The notes: generated by a model from the letters alone, not told the origin. A stretch of DNA of 64,000 nt from CAZGAQ01 sp964523405 (GCA_964523405.1 CAZGAQ010000007.1:1-64000); one strand, 5' to 3'; positions 11,519-20,781 are shown, numbered from the stretch's first letter. Numbers and translations: made by a program.

Positions 11519-12058
11519 ATGTTCATTTACGTCCCGGGTCGGATCGTGGCGGCGCTCACTTTCCCCGGCGTCATTCTGCACGAACTCGGGCACCAGCTCG
11601 CCTGCCGCCTGCTGGGCATCCCCGTGCTCGCGGTCCGTTACTTCCGCTTTGGGCGCACGCCCGGCTTCGTGGAGCACGAGGCGCCGCCGCGGGCGTGGCA
11701 GTCGGTGGCCATCGCCCTGGGGCCGTTCGCACTGAACTCGGCCGCCGCGCTGGTGGTTGGCGCGAGTGTGGCGGTTCCGGCCCTGCTCGGCGTGGGCGAC
11801 TGGCTCGACATCCTGCTACTCTGGCTTGGCCTTTCCTTCGGCACGAACGCTTTCCCGAGCATGCCCGACGCCCTCGCGGCGCACACGGCGGTCCTGGCCC
11901 CGACGGCCGCGCGGTGGGAGCGGCTGCTGGGTTACCCGGTGGCCCTCGTGATGATCGTCGGAGCCGCGCTGGCGCTGTTCGGCCTGAGTCTCGCCTGGGG
12001 GTGGATCACGATCTCGCTGGTCCCCGGGCTGGTGGTCTCCTACCTTCGCCTGACCTAA
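11519..12058 (+). CDS. HELGH-motif membrane metallopeptidase (M50-like)
   Basis: The product has 179 residues with four or more hydrophobic segments. Near the end of the first segment is HELGH (H21, E22, H25), the zinc site of membrane metallopeptidases. A downstream FGTNAFPSMPD stretch could supply the third ligand (Asp), as in the NxxPxxxxD-like region of site-2 proteases. It is short for an M50 enzyme, has no PDZ domain, and resembles DUF3267/M50-like minimal proteases. It follows the zinc-ribbon/TPR gene by three bases. Intramembrane proteolysis is inferred from the motif; the substrate is unknown. Confidence 0.72.
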   Translation: MFIYVPGRIVAALTFPGVILHELGHQLACRLLGIPVLAVRYFRFGRTPGFVEHEAPPRAWQSVAIALGPFALNSAAALVVGASVAVPALLGVGDWLDILLLWLGLSFGTNAFPSMPDALAAHTAVLAPTAARWERLLGYPVALVMIVGAALALFGLSLAWGWITISLVPGLVVSYLRLT

Positions 12059-12092
12059 CCCGCCGGCATTCCCGGCGCGGCCGCGGTCCGGC

Positions 12093-13583
12093 CTACGCCC
12101 GGAAGAAGACGAACGTCACCAGCACAAACAACGGGATGAGCACGAGGCACGAGTAGAGCATGTAGCCGAAGAAGCTCGGCATCTTCACCCCGGATTGCTC
12201 GGCGATGGCCTTTACCATGAAATTCGGGCCGTTGCCGATATACGTGTTCGCCCCCATGAACACCGAACCGCAGCTCACGGCCGCCAGCAGCGGCAGCGGA
12301 ATGCTGCCGGTCGCGGTGTTCACACCGTGCATGAGCGCCATGCCTTCCGGCTGCAGCGCTCCGGCCGTGGCGAAGTAGACGGCGTAGGTCGGGGCGTTGT
12401 CGAGGAAACTGCTCAGCGCGCCACTGGCCCAGAAGAACTGCCAGGCGTGCGCCAGACCGAGTTCGGCACCGCGCGCTTGCAGCAACTCGATCGGCACCTG
12501 CATCGTGATGAAGATACCCACGAACAGGCAGGCGACCTCCCCGATAGCCGTGTAGTTGAACGAGTTCTCGGCGCGCAGGACCTTCGGCGTCGTCACCAGG
12601 GAGAGCACTACGAGCAGGAGTTGGACGCCCTCGCGCAGGTAGGGCCAGGCGTGCCAGGTCGTACCGGGGAAGGCCTTGCCGGGGTCAAGGGTGGCGACCG
12701 CGACGACAATCCCCAGCAGCCACACGATGTTGACCAGCCCGGCGACGCGCAGCGGCTCCCGCTGGGTGCGATCTGCCTCGAGCGCGCTGGCCGGCTCGCG
12801 TCGCCACGCCCACTGGTCCCACACGTAGTAGACGCACAGGAGCGCCCCCACCATGAACGCCCATTCCTGCCACAGCCGCAGCGTCCAGAAGAAGTCGACG
12901 CCGCTCAGATAGCCCAGGAACAGCGGCGGATCCCCAACCGGCAGCAGGCACCCACCGACATTCGCCACGAGGAAGATGAAGAAGATGATGGTGTGGACCT
13001 TGCGGGTGCGTTCGGCGTTGGTCTTGAGCAGGAACCGGATCAGCACCATGGCCGCCCCGGTCGTGCCGATGAAACTGGCCAGGCCCGCCCCCGTCGCAAG
13101 AATCGCGGTGTTGACCAGCGGCGTCGCCCGCAAATCCCCGCGTACAACGATACCGCCGGCGATCACGTACAGGCTGAACAACAGGACGATGAACGGGACG
13201 TACTCGCCGAGCAGCGCGTGGTCCAGCACGGTCCACACCGTGGGCAGTCCGGCGGCCGTGCGGTGGGCCACGGCGGGGCCGCGCTCACCGGCGGGGGACG
13301 GCGTGCCAGTCGGGTGCGCAGCCGGCGGCGCCGTAGGGCCGCTGGACTCGTGGAGCGGGTAGCCCACACCGCGCGTGGCGTAGTACGCCAGTGTGACAGC
13401 AGAGAGAACCAGCGCCACCAGCAGCTTGTTGCGGTTGTGTTCCCACCAGTGCGCCCAGGCCGGCACGAGCGGGATGATGGCGATCGCCAGCAAAATCGCG
13501 GCGAATGGCCAGACCCACGCGACATGCGGCGCGTAGGCCGATGTCTCGGCCAGCATCGACATAGGGCCCTCGCTCCCGGCCAT
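12093..13583 (-). CDS. Putative Na+/H+ antiporter of the NhaD/CitMHS type
   Basis: This is a polytopic membrane protein of about 496 residues with many hydrophobic segments. The core motifs are ATGAGLASFIGTTGAAMVLIR, FLVANVGGCLLPVGDPPLFLGYL, GALSSFLDNAPTYAVYF and GANTYIGNGPNFMVKAIAEQ. These match the putative sodium:proton antiporter branch of the ion-transporter superfamily (NhaD, CitM). The SFLDNAPT and NGPN motifs correspond to the two re-entrant transport hairpins. The start is uncertain: ATG 13583, or ATG 13562, which has a GAGG upstream. Its start is 33 bases after the end of the long greA (stop at 13616), in the same direction, so the two are likely co-transcribed. Confidence 0.88.
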   Translation of the reverse strand: MAGSEGPMSMLAETSAYAPHVAWVWPFAAILLAIAIIPLVPAWAHWWEHNRNKLLVALVLSAVTLAYYATRGVGYPLHESSGPTAPPAAHPTGTPSPAGERGPAVAHRTAAGLPTVWTVLDHALLGEYVPFIVLLFSLYVIAGGIVVRGDLRATPLVNTAILATGAGLASFIGTTGAAMVLIRFLLKTNAERTRKVHTIIFFIFLVANVGGCLLPVGDPPLFLGYLSGVDFFWTLRLWQEWAFMVGALLCVYYVWDQWAWRREPASALEADRTQREPLRVAGLVNIVWLLGIVVAVATLDPGKAFPGTTWHAWPYLREGVQLLLVVLSLVTTPKVLRAENSFNYTAIGEVACLFVGIFITMQVPIELLQARGAELGLAHAWQFFWASGALSSFLDNAPTYAVYFATAGALQPEGMALMHGVNTATGSIPLPLLAAVSCGSVFMGANTYIGNGPNFMVKAIAEQSGVKMPSFFGYMLYSCLVLIPLFVLVTFVFFRA

Positions 13584-13615
13584 CACGGGTCAAGCGTCTG
13601 GCAGGACCGCGCTGT

Positions 13616-15862
13616 TCACATTCCGCCGGCGGGCACCGTGGCAACGGCCGGGTTGCCCGGACCACTCACCACGGCGTTCTCGATCGCGACGACCTCGTAT
13701 TCCACGTTCTGCCCGTCGATTGCAATCGTCACGCGATCCCCGATTCGGCGCCCCATGAGCTGCTGGGAGACGGGCGCTTGATAGCTGTAGATGCCGCGCT
13801 CGACGTCCGTGTCGAACGGGCCGAAGAACGTCATCAAGCGCCGCGTGCCGTCGTCTGTGCGGCGCAGCGTCACACGCGAGCCGACGCCGACCGAGTCTTC
13901 CGGCACGTCATGCGGCTCAATCTTGCGCGCCCGCGACAGCTCGTCATTGATGGCCGCCAGCCGCGCCCGCAGCAGGTCGCGCTCCTCCAAGGCGAACTTG
14001 TACTCCGCGTTCTCGCTCAGATCGCCGTGCGACGCGGCCTCCCCGATCTTCTGCGCGTTCTCGCGCATCTTCACGTTCACGATATCATCGCGCTCGGCCG
14101 TCCGGCGGGTCAGCCCCGCGCCGGTGGTCCAGACCACCTCCGGATCCGCCCACGGTGCCAGCTCCTTCGGCCGTACGACCCACAATTGCGGGTGCACGTC
14201 GCGCAGGATGTCCAGCAGCCGCGCCGGCGTGTTCTCACCGAGGCCCTCCAGCCGCAGCATCTTCCAGCGCAACGTGATGGCCGCCGCCTCGCTGCACGAC
14301 ACCAGCGCCTTGCGCACCCGGTCAAAGTCCCTCAGCGAAAGTGCCGCCTTCACGCGTTCGCGGAACTGCTTGACCACCTCGATCTCGGCCGTCACGCTCC
14401 GCCCAAGCGCGCTGACCGTGTCGATGATCTCGCGGTACAACTCGAAGTCCCCCGGCAACTTCAACTGGGCCTTCTTCTTGGGCCCCTTCCAGAGCCAGTA
14501 CACCAGCTCCGGATGGTGCGCCAAGTCGCTCAGCCCCTGATCGACGAAGGCCTGCACCGCCTCGGTCTGCCCGGCTTCGATTGCGGCGGTCGCGATCTTG
14601 TCCATCAGCCCGGCGGGCACGCTGGGGAGCCACCGCAGCGCGTGGGTTACCCAGTCGCCCGGACGCGCCGTCTGCATGAGCTGGAAGCCGCGCTCCCGAA
14701 GCCCCTCGTGAGGCACCTCCGTCAGCAGCGCAGTCGGGTCGGCCGCTTCGCGCAGCACGTCCAGCGCCACGCTGCGCAGCTCCGCCGCGACCGTCAACCC
14801 TTTCTCCGCCAGCCGATCCAGGACCAGCGCCGTCGTCAGCGCCTCGCCCGGCCGCCGTGTCCGCACGGCCGCAATGTACTTCGTCACATGCTCGCAGAAG
14901 CGGGCCAGCAGCCCGGTGTCGGGCGCCTCCTTGCGTGCCACCTTTTCGCGCAGGTAGCCCTCGACCGTGCTCATCCAGTCCGTGGGCTCCCGCTGGGCCT
15001 GCAGGGCATCCCACGTCTCGCTTTCCAGGGTGCGCCCGGCCGCGTTGTACGTGAGGATGATCGGCGCCCGGCCTTCCAGGTCCACGTTCGGCGACCGCTT
15101 GATCTCCGCCCGCGCCCGCGTCCACCACTTGGCCCAGTCTTTGTGCTCGATGTACTTGGGCACCAGCTCCGCCTTGAGCAGGTCGGCATCGATGTGGCCG
15201 CCGTGCGCGTGAATCAGGCCGATCACGACTCCCAGGGGATTCTCCTGGATCAGCGCCCCCAGGCTTTCGGGGCGAAGCTGTCGGACGACGCGGAAGTCGT
15301 CGGCCGCGATGCGGTCGTACTCGCGCGACACCTCCGCGGCGGGGCGTGTCGTCGCCCGCCCTTCGCGGCGCAGCGTGAAGAGCCCGTTGGCGCGGTCGAT
15401 CTCCGTCACCTCGACGACGCGGTCGTCCATCCGGCTGATCAGCGTGTCGCCCGGCTGCAGCGTCAGGCAGAGGTCCAGGACCTTGAGGGCGCTGCGCACC
15501 GGCCGGCCGCCTTCCAGCCCCGACGACTGGAGCACGACGTCGAAGCGCTCCTGTTGGCCGTAGAGCTGGCGGTACAGGGCCACGGTGCGGCTGCGCAGCT
15601 CGTCGCTCTTGGGGGCCGCGACCAGCGCCGCCTTGGCGAGCGCCAGGGCCGCCGCCGGGTCGGCCGCCACGTCCACGTTGTCCAGGATCATCTGGGCCAA
15701 CGTGGCGAGCCGCTCGCCCTGGCCGCCTTCCGCCAGAAGTTCAAAGGGACTCACCACCTGGGCCAGCGTCAGGTGTTCCCCGGCGAGCAGTTCCAGGCAA
15801 CGGGTCTCAAACTCGTCCACCTTGCCATCGCGGGCCAGTTGCTGCAGTTGCGTGACGGGCAT
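13616..15862 (-). CDS. greA: GreA transcript-cleavage factor with long N-terminal extension
   Basis: GreA enters the RNA polymerase secondary channel and triggers cleavage of backtracked RNA. The product has 748 residues, against about 158 for a standard GreA. The last ~168 residues form a complete GreA: the coiled-coil tip ASHGDLSENAEY (about 611-621) keeps the acidic catalytic residues, and the C-terminal FKBP-like domain ends before a Gly/Pro tail. The first ~580 residues are helical and Leu/Ala-rich, with a region resembling an SH3/KOW-like segment (GDTLISRMDDRVVEVTEI). The start ATG 15862 follows GAGGAA. Chlamydial GreA has a similar large extension, so this looks like a PVC trait. It is divergent from spmA. 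Confidence 0.9.
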   Translation of the reverse strand: MPVTQLQQLARDGKVDEFETRCLELLAGEHLTLAQVVSPFELLAEGGQGERLATLAQMILDNVDVAADPAAALALAKAALVAAPKSDELRSRTVALYRQLYGQQERFDVVLQSSGLEGGRPVRSALKVLDLCLTLQPGDTLISRMDDRVVEVTEIDRANGLFTLRREGRATTRPAAEVSREYDRIAADDFRVVRQLRPESLGALIQENPLGVVIGLIHAHGGHIDADLLKAELVPKYIEHKDWAKWWTRARAEIKRSPNVDLEGRAPIILTYNAAGRTLESETWDALQAQREPTDWMSTVEGYLREKVARKEAPDTGLLARFCEHVTKYIAAVRTRRPGEALTTALVLDRLAEKGLTVAAELRSVALDVLREAADPTALLTEVPHEGLRERGFQLMQTARPGDWVTHALRWLPSVPAGLMDKIATAAIEAGQTEAVQAFVDQGLSDLAHHPELVYWLWKGPKKKAQLKLPGDFELYREIIDTVSALGRSVTAEIEVVKQFRERVKAALSLRDFDRVRKALVSCSEAAAITLRWKMLRLEGLGENTPARLLDILRDVHPQLWVVRPKELAPWADPEVVWTTGAGLTRRTAERDDIVNVKMRENAQKIGEAASHGDLSENAEYKFALEERDLLRARLAAINDELSRARKIEPHDVPEDSVGVGSRVTLRRTDDGTRRLMTFFGPFDTDVERGIYSYQAPVSQQLMGRRIGDRVTIAIDGQNVEYEVVAIENAVVSGPGNPAVATVPAGGM

Positions 15863-16054
15863 CGCTTCCTCGAGTTTTGCACGCGGCCGCGCGGTTCGCC
15901 GGTACGCAGCCGGGGACCGTGGCGGCCGAGCTATAGAACCGAGTATGTTAGCACAGCTTGGACCCGGTGGCGACAAGGGAAAGTCGCCCGCCGCCGTTTC
16001 ATTCGCCGCACCCGGCCGGTATTCTCTGCGCCACCGCGACACTGAGGATGTCAC

Positions 16055-17065
16055 ATGAAGCCGCTGGGCAGCCTGCTGCGCTACCTGTTCAACATCAACA
16101 CCCTCTGGGGGCTCATGATTCTGGCCTCGTTTTTCGTCTGTCTGGCCCAGCACTACCTGCCCACCACGACGATCCTGCCGGGCACGGCGCTGCCGGAAGG
16201 CGCAACGGACATGACCATCCGGATCACGGCTGCCAAGCCCGAAAAAGACCAGCCCGGCAGCGTGGATTATGCGTTCACGCTCACGCGGGCCGGCGACGAG
16301 CTGCGCATCGCTTCCGCCGATATGCGCCCGCGTCAGCGCGACGCCCCCTGGCTGATCTCCACCCGGTACTCCGGCGAGCACTTCCGGCTGACCTGGGACA
16401 CCCGCCAGAACGGCCGCTACGCCGTGCTCGTCGGAAACCGGCCGCTCGCCGAGGGCAAGCTCGTCACCCTGCAGTCGCTCACCGACGCCGCGTTCGACTG
16501 CGCCAAGACCGGCTTCGACATTGCCCTAGGCCTCGTCGCCGCGATGGTCCTGTTCCTGGGCCTGATGCGCGTCGGCCAGGATGCCGGCCTCGTTCAGCTC
16601 GTGGCGCGCGTGTTGCACCCCATCATCCGCCGCCTGTTCCCGGACATTCCCCCCGACCATCCGGCTAGCGGGGCGATCCTCATGAACATCACGACGACCC
16701 TGCTCGGCCTGGGGAATGCCGCGACACCCTTCGGCCTGAAGGCCATGAAGGAGTTGCAGGATCTCAATCCCCACAAGAACATCGCCTCGGATTCGCACGT
16801 GATGCTGCTGGGCTACAACACCGCCGGGTTCGCGCTGCTGCCGGTGACGCTGCTGGCACTCCGCAAATCCGCCGGCTGCAGCGACCCGTTCGAAATCATC
16901 GGCACGTGCATGGTGGCGGGCGCCGTTGCCACGGTCGTCGCCATCATCATGGTCAAGGTCCTGGGCAGGCTGCCCCTGTTCACGCGGGAGGCCGCACTGG
17001 CCGAAGAAGCCCGGGAACAAGCACAGGCCGCGGCGGCTGCCAACCCGGCCGGAGGGTCGCGCTGA
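16055..17065 (+). CDS. spmA: Spore maturation protein A-like (nucleoside-recognition) membrane protein
   Basis: The protein has 336 residues, while typical SpmA has about 190-200. After a first membrane helix (18-34) it carries an extra, mostly beta-like extracytoplasmic domain (about 40-140). The conserved membrane core follows (from 146) with GLMRVGQDAGLV, FPDIPPDHPASGAILMN, LGLGNAATPFGLKAM and the C-terminal helices. The start ATG 16055 follows GAGGA. The stop overlaps the spmB start (TGATG). In Bacillus SpmA/SpmB act with the carboxypeptidase DacB in spore cortex dehydration; homologues also occur in non-sporulating bacteria, where the role is unclear. Here the same trio is present. Confidence 0.9.
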   Translation: MKPLGSLLRYLFNINTLWGLMILASFFVCLAQHYLPTTTILPGTALPEGATDMTIRITAAKPEKDQPGSVDYAFTLTRAGDELRIASADMRPRQRDAPWLISTRYSGEHFRLTWDTRQNGRYAVLVGNRPLAEGKLVTLQSLTDAAFDCAKTGFDIALGLVAAMVLFLGLMRVGQDAGLVQLVARVLHPIIRRLFPDIPPDHPASGAILMNITTTLLGLGNAATPFGLKAMKELQDLNPHKNIASDSHVMLLGYNTAGFALLPVTLLALRKSAGCSDPFEIIGTCMVAGAVATVVAIIMVKVLGRLPLFTREAALAEEAREQAQAAAAANPAGGSR

Positions 17066-17613
17066 TGCCCGAGCCTGCGCTGTTCAAGCACGTCGTCGGC
17101 CAGATTTCGCTGCTGACGATTCCGCTGATTTTCCTGCTCATCGTCGGCTACGCGATGGTCAAGCGCGTACCCGTCTACGCGTCGTTCACCGAGGGCGGCA
17201 AGGAAGGCTTCGACATCTTCCTCAAGATTCTGCCCTACATCGTCGCCATCCTGGTGGCCATCGGCATGTTCCGGGCCTCCGGGGCGCTCGACTACATCAC
17301 CGAGCTCCTCGCCCCGCTGACGCTGCAGATTGGCATGCCCCCGGAGACTCTGCCCGTTGCCCTGCTCAAACCCCTGTCCGGCTCCGGTTCGCTGGGCACA
17401 GTCGCGGAAGTGCTCAAACGCGACCCGGATTCGTTCGCGGCCAAGGTCGCCAGCACGATGTTCGCCAGCGCCGATACCACTTTCTACATCATCGCCCTGT
17501 ACTTCGGCTCCGTGGGCATCAAGAAGATCCGCCACGCGCTGCTGGTCGGTCTGATCGCAGACCTGACCGGGATTCTGGCGGCCGTGGCCGTGTGCCATCT
17601 GGTGTTTGGTTAA
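17065..17613 (+). CDS. spmB: Spore maturation protein B-like membrane protein
   Basis: The 182-residue length is normal for SpmB. Visible motifs are ILPYIVAILVAIGMFRASGALD, PLSGSGSLGTVAEVLK and SADTTFYIIALYFGSVGIKK, which define the SpmB/nucleoside-recognition fold. Its ATG overlaps the spmA stop, so translation is coupled. It should form a paired membrane complex with SpmA. It is followed, after 17 bases, by the lipoprotein carboxypeptidase gene. Confidence 0.92.
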   Translation: MPEPALFKHVVGQISLLTIPLIFLLIVGYAMVKRVPVYASFTEGGKEGFDIFLKILPYIVAILVAIGMFRASGALDYITELLAPLTLQIGMPPETLPVALLKPLSGSGSLGTVAEVLKRDPDSFAAKVASTMFASADTTFYIIALYFGSVGIKKIRHALLVGLIADLTGILAAVAVCHLVFG

Positions 17614-17630
17614 TCCGAAAGGGACTCCGC

Positions 17631-19142
17631 ATGTTGAGCCCGACCCCGCGCCGTCCGTGGCTGCTCGCCACCGCAGCCTGCATCCTGTTCCTGACCGCCT
17701 GCGCCGCCCCGCAGCGTAGCGGCAAACCGAGTGCCGCCAGCAGCCAGCCCGCAGCGGCCGAGTTGCCGGCGCGCTTGCACAGCATTCTCAACCGCCTGGA
17801 GAGCACCGGCGCGACGTACACCTCGCGCGTCATGCTCTGGCCGCAGGGCCGGGAGCTTTTCGCCCACGACTGCGACGCCCCGTACACGCCCGCCAGCAAC
17901 ATGAAGATCCTGACGAGCACGACGGCCCTCGACCTGCTCGGCGCCAACGGCGTGCTCAAGACGTATCTGGCCCGGGATGGCGACGACCTCTGGCTGATCG
18001 GCGGCGGCGATCCGGCCCTCGGCGACCCGCGCCTGGCCAAGAAGTACAACATGAAGATTACCGCCGTGTTTGACGACTGGGCCGAAGTACTCGTCCAGCG
18101 CGGGATGAAGGAGGTCCCCGGCCACCTGTACTACTACGACGGCATCCTCGACGAGGAGCACGTGCACCAGACCTGGGGCGAGAGCACGCTGCATTGGTAC
18201 GGAGCGCCGATTGCCGGCCTCGCCTTCAACGACAACTGCGTGGACATCACGGTCAGCCCGGGCGAGGACGGGCGTCCCGCGCACTACGAGCTAGTCCCGC
18301 CGCTGCCCAGTCTCACGGTCATCAACGAGTGCCTCAGCGGCTCCAAGCATGAGCCCGTGCTCGTGAAGCTGCCCGGCGCCAACACGTACAAACTCACCGG
18401 CACGTGCGCGAAGAAAGAGGAGCTCAAGAGCAAGCCGGTCGAGGACGCCGGCGCCTTCGCGGCGGAGGTTCTGCGCAGGCAGCTGGCCGCCCATGGCATC
18501 CTCGTCCGCGGCGAGATTCGGCGGGCTCCGCAGCCCCTCGGCGGCACGCTGGTGCCCCCCGCAGACAAGCTCGTGGCCACGGCCGAGACGACCCTCCGCG
18601 ACGTGCTCGGCCGGGTGAACACGAACAGCAACAACATGATGGCCGACACGCTCTGCAAGCTGGCCGGCCGGGCGTTCGCGGCGCGTCACGGGCGCGACGT
18701 GGCCGGCTCCTGGGCTGACGGCGGCCGGGCGATCCACGCGTTTCTGCAGGCTCATGGCATCGACGACCGCGCCGTGGTGGTGGCGGATGGCTCTGGTCTG
18801 AGCGACGATAACAAGGTCACCGCGCGCGTGATGACCGACCTGTTCGCGCTGATGAAGTCGCGTCCGGACTCCGACCTGTTTCTCGACAGCCTGGCCAAGG
18901 GCGGCATCAACGGCACGCTGGACAAGCGTTTCGCCGGCTACGAGGGCCACGTCTTCGCCAAGACCGGGCAGATTGACGGCGTTCGCGCGCTGAGCGGCTA
19001 TGCCAAGGCGAAGTGCGGGCAGTGGGTGATCTTCTCGATCATCTACAACCACATCCCCGGGGAAGTCGAGCCGTACGAGGCCCTGCAAGACGAGGCGGTC
19101 AAGCTGCTCATCGATCGGCCGTGGAACAACGACGGCAAGTAG
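17631..19142 (+). CDS. dacB: D-alanyl-D-alanine carboxypeptidase/endopeptidase (PBP4 class, lipoprotein)
   Basis: The 503-residue S13-type penicillin-binding protein trims or opens peptidoglycan cross-links outside the inner membrane. A lipobox FLTAC (Cys24) indicates membrane anchoring. Active-site motifs are SNMK (Ser89, Lys92), SNN (333-335) and KTG (444-446), with DGSGLS before the last. The start ATG 17631 lies 17 bases after spmB. In Bacillus subtilis dacB, spmA and spmB form one operon, although that DacB is of another PBP class. The arrangement here is therefore functionally parallel: a DD-peptidase with SpmAB. It ends 19 bases before a convergent gene. Confidence 0.94.
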   Translation: MLSPTPRRPWLLATAACILFLTACAAPQRSGKPSAASSQPAAAELPARLHSILNRLESTGATYTSRVMLWPQGRELFAHDCDAPYTPASNMKILTSTTALDLLGANGVLKTYLARDGDDLWLIGGGDPALGDPRLAKKYNMKITAVFDDWAEVLVQRGMKEVPGHLYYYDGILDEEHVHQTWGESTLHWYGAPIAGLAFNDNCVDITVSPGEDGRPAHYELVPPLPSLTVINECLSGSKHEPVLVKLPGANTYKLTGTCAKKEELKSKPVEDAGAFAAEVLRRQLAAHGILVRGEIRRAPQPLGGTLVPPADKLVATAETTLRDVLGRVNTNSNNMMADTLCKLAGRAFAARHGRDVAGSWADGGRAIHAFLQAHGIDDRAVVVADGSGLSDDNKVTARVMTDLFALMKSRPDSDLFLDSLAKGGINGTLDKRFAGYEGHVFAKTGQIDGVRALSGYAKAKCGQWVIFSIIYNHIPGEVEPYEALQDEAVKLLIDRPWNNDGK

Positions 19143-19161
19143 CGCGGCCGCCCCGCGGCGT

Positions 19162-20781
19162 TCACTGCCCGCGCCAACCCGGACCGCGCACCACACGTCC
19201 TGGCTTGGCGCCCGTGTGCTCGCCCTCAGCCAGCACGGGCGTCCCATTCACCAGCACGTACTGTACGCCGACCGAGTACTGGTGCGGCTGCTTGAACGTT
19301 GCCCGGTCGGCGATGGTGGCCGGATCGAACACGACCACGTCCGCAAAGTACCCGGGCGCCAGTCGCCCGCGGTCACGAATCCGCAGATTGCCCGCGGGCA
19401 GTGCCGTCAACCGCCGCACGGCCTCCTCGAGCGGAATCAGGCGCTCGTCGCGCACGTACTTGCCCAACAGCCGCGCGAACGTGCCGTAGGTCCGCGGATG
19501 CGGGCTGCGTTTCAGGAACACGCCCTCCGTCGCGACCGACTGCGCATCCGAGCAGAAGCTGATCCACGGCACGCCGACTTCCTTGCGGATGTTCTCTTCG
19601 GCCATGCTGAAGAACGCCGCGCCGACGTTGCTTTCGTCCTCGACGACGAGATCAATGGCCGTATCCTCGCCCGATCGGCCGCGTGCCGCCGCCACTTCCG
19701 CCAGCGTCTTGCCGGACAGCGGCTTGAGGTGCTCTTTCTTGAACCCGACCAGGATGATGTTCTCCGGCGTGCCGGCCGCCAGCCAGCCGTTATCCCACGC
19801 GCGCGTCGGCGTGTTCATTTCCTGCTTGACGCGCGCCCGCACGGCTGGATCGCGCAGTCGGTCGATCCAAGCCTTGCGACCGCCTTCCTGCACCCATGGG
19901 GGCATCACGCTGTCCAGGCCGGTCGAACTGGCGTTGTACGTATACATATCCGCGCTGACCGCCATGCCACCCGCGCGGGCCGCCTCGATCCGCCCGAGCA
20001 AGTCGTCCAGCTTGTGCCAATTGGCGCGCCCGGACGCCTTGATATGGTAGAGTTCCGCGCGGATGCGGGCCCGCCGCGCAATCGTCAGGAATTCGTCAAA
20101 CGCCTCCAGCAGATTATCCGCCTCGTTGCGGATGTGCGAGGCGTACAGCCCGCCGTATTCGGCCACCACCGACGCCAGGGCGACGATTTCGTCCGTATCG
20201 GCGAAAATCGAAGGGGCATAGATGAGCGCCGTGGAGATACCCACCGCCCCCTCTTCCATCGCCTGCCGGGCGAGCGCGCGCATGCGGTCCAGCTCCTCCG
20301 GCGTCGCGCGGCGGTTCTCATGGCCGATCTCGTGAATCCGCAAGGTCGTCGCACCCACGAAGGAGGCCACGTTGCACGACACGCCGCGCCCCGTCAGCCA
20401 GTCGAGATACTCCCCCAGCGTCGTCCACTCGACCGCGTACCGGACATCCCCCTGGTTCTCGATTTGCTCCTGCTTCAGCGCCGCATTGAGCGGGCCCATC
20501 GACCAGCCTTCGCCCAGCACCTCCAGCGTCACGCCCTGGCGGATGTCGCTTTGTGAACGCCCGTCGTGAATCAGCGCCTCGCCCGCCCAGCTCAGCATGT
20601 TGATGAACCCCGGCGCAACCGCCAGCCCCCCCGCGTCGAGCACGCGTCCCGCCGGCGGCGCCACCGCCGGCCCGACGTGCGTGATGCGATCGCCCTCGAT
20701 GACGACGTCCCCGGCGACCGGTGGATTGCCTGAACCGTCATAGATCATTCCGCCGCGAATGATCGTCGTATCGCTCGACAT
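19162..20781 (-). CDS. D-aminoacylase-like amidohydrolase
   Basis: This 539-residue amidohydrolase-superfamily protein is closest to N-acyl-D-amino-acid deacylases, which release D-amino acids from N-acyl derivatives. The start ATG 20781 follows GGAGG (20788-20792). The N-terminal beta-sandwich precedes APGFINMLSWAGE, where the family usually has PGFID.H.H, so the HxH metal ligands are absent. Other metal-site histidines appear kept (YASHIRNEAD, AELYHIKASGRANWHK), and SFCSDAQSV supplies the late Asp. No signal peptide is visible, so it is probably cytoplasmic. The lost HxH means substrate and metal use may differ from the characterised enzyme. Confidence 0.85.
   Translation of the reverse strand: MSSDTTIIRGGMIYDGSGNPPVAGDVVIEGDRITHVGPAVAPPAGRVLDAGGLAVAPGFINMLSWAGEALIHDGRSQSDIRQGVTLEVLGEGWSMGPLNAALKQEQIENQGDVRYAVEWTTLGEYLDWLTGRGVSCNVASFVGATTLRIHEIGHENRRATPEELDRMRALARQAMEEGAVGISTALIYAPSIFADTDEIVALASVVAEYGGLYASHIRNEADNLLEAFDEFLTIARRARIRAELYHIKASGRANWHKLDDLLGRIEAARAGGMAVSADMYTYNASSTGLDSVMPPWVQEGGRKAWIDRLRDPAVRARVKQEMNTPTRAWDNGWLAAGTPENIILVGFKKEHLKPLSGKTLAEVAAARGRSGEDTAIDLVVEDESNVGAAFFSMAEENIRKEVGVPWISFCSDAQSVATEGVFLKRSPHPRTYGTFARLLGKYVRDERLIPLEEAVRRLTALPAGNLRIRDRGRLAPGYFADVVVFDPATIADRATFKQPHQYSVGVQYVLVNGTPVLAEGEHTGAKPGRVVRGPGWRGQ

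Noticed and set aside
16055..17613. Evidence of sporulation from spmA/spmB
   Set aside because: SpmAB homologues are widespread in non-sporulating bacteria and no sporulation regulator or coat gene is present.
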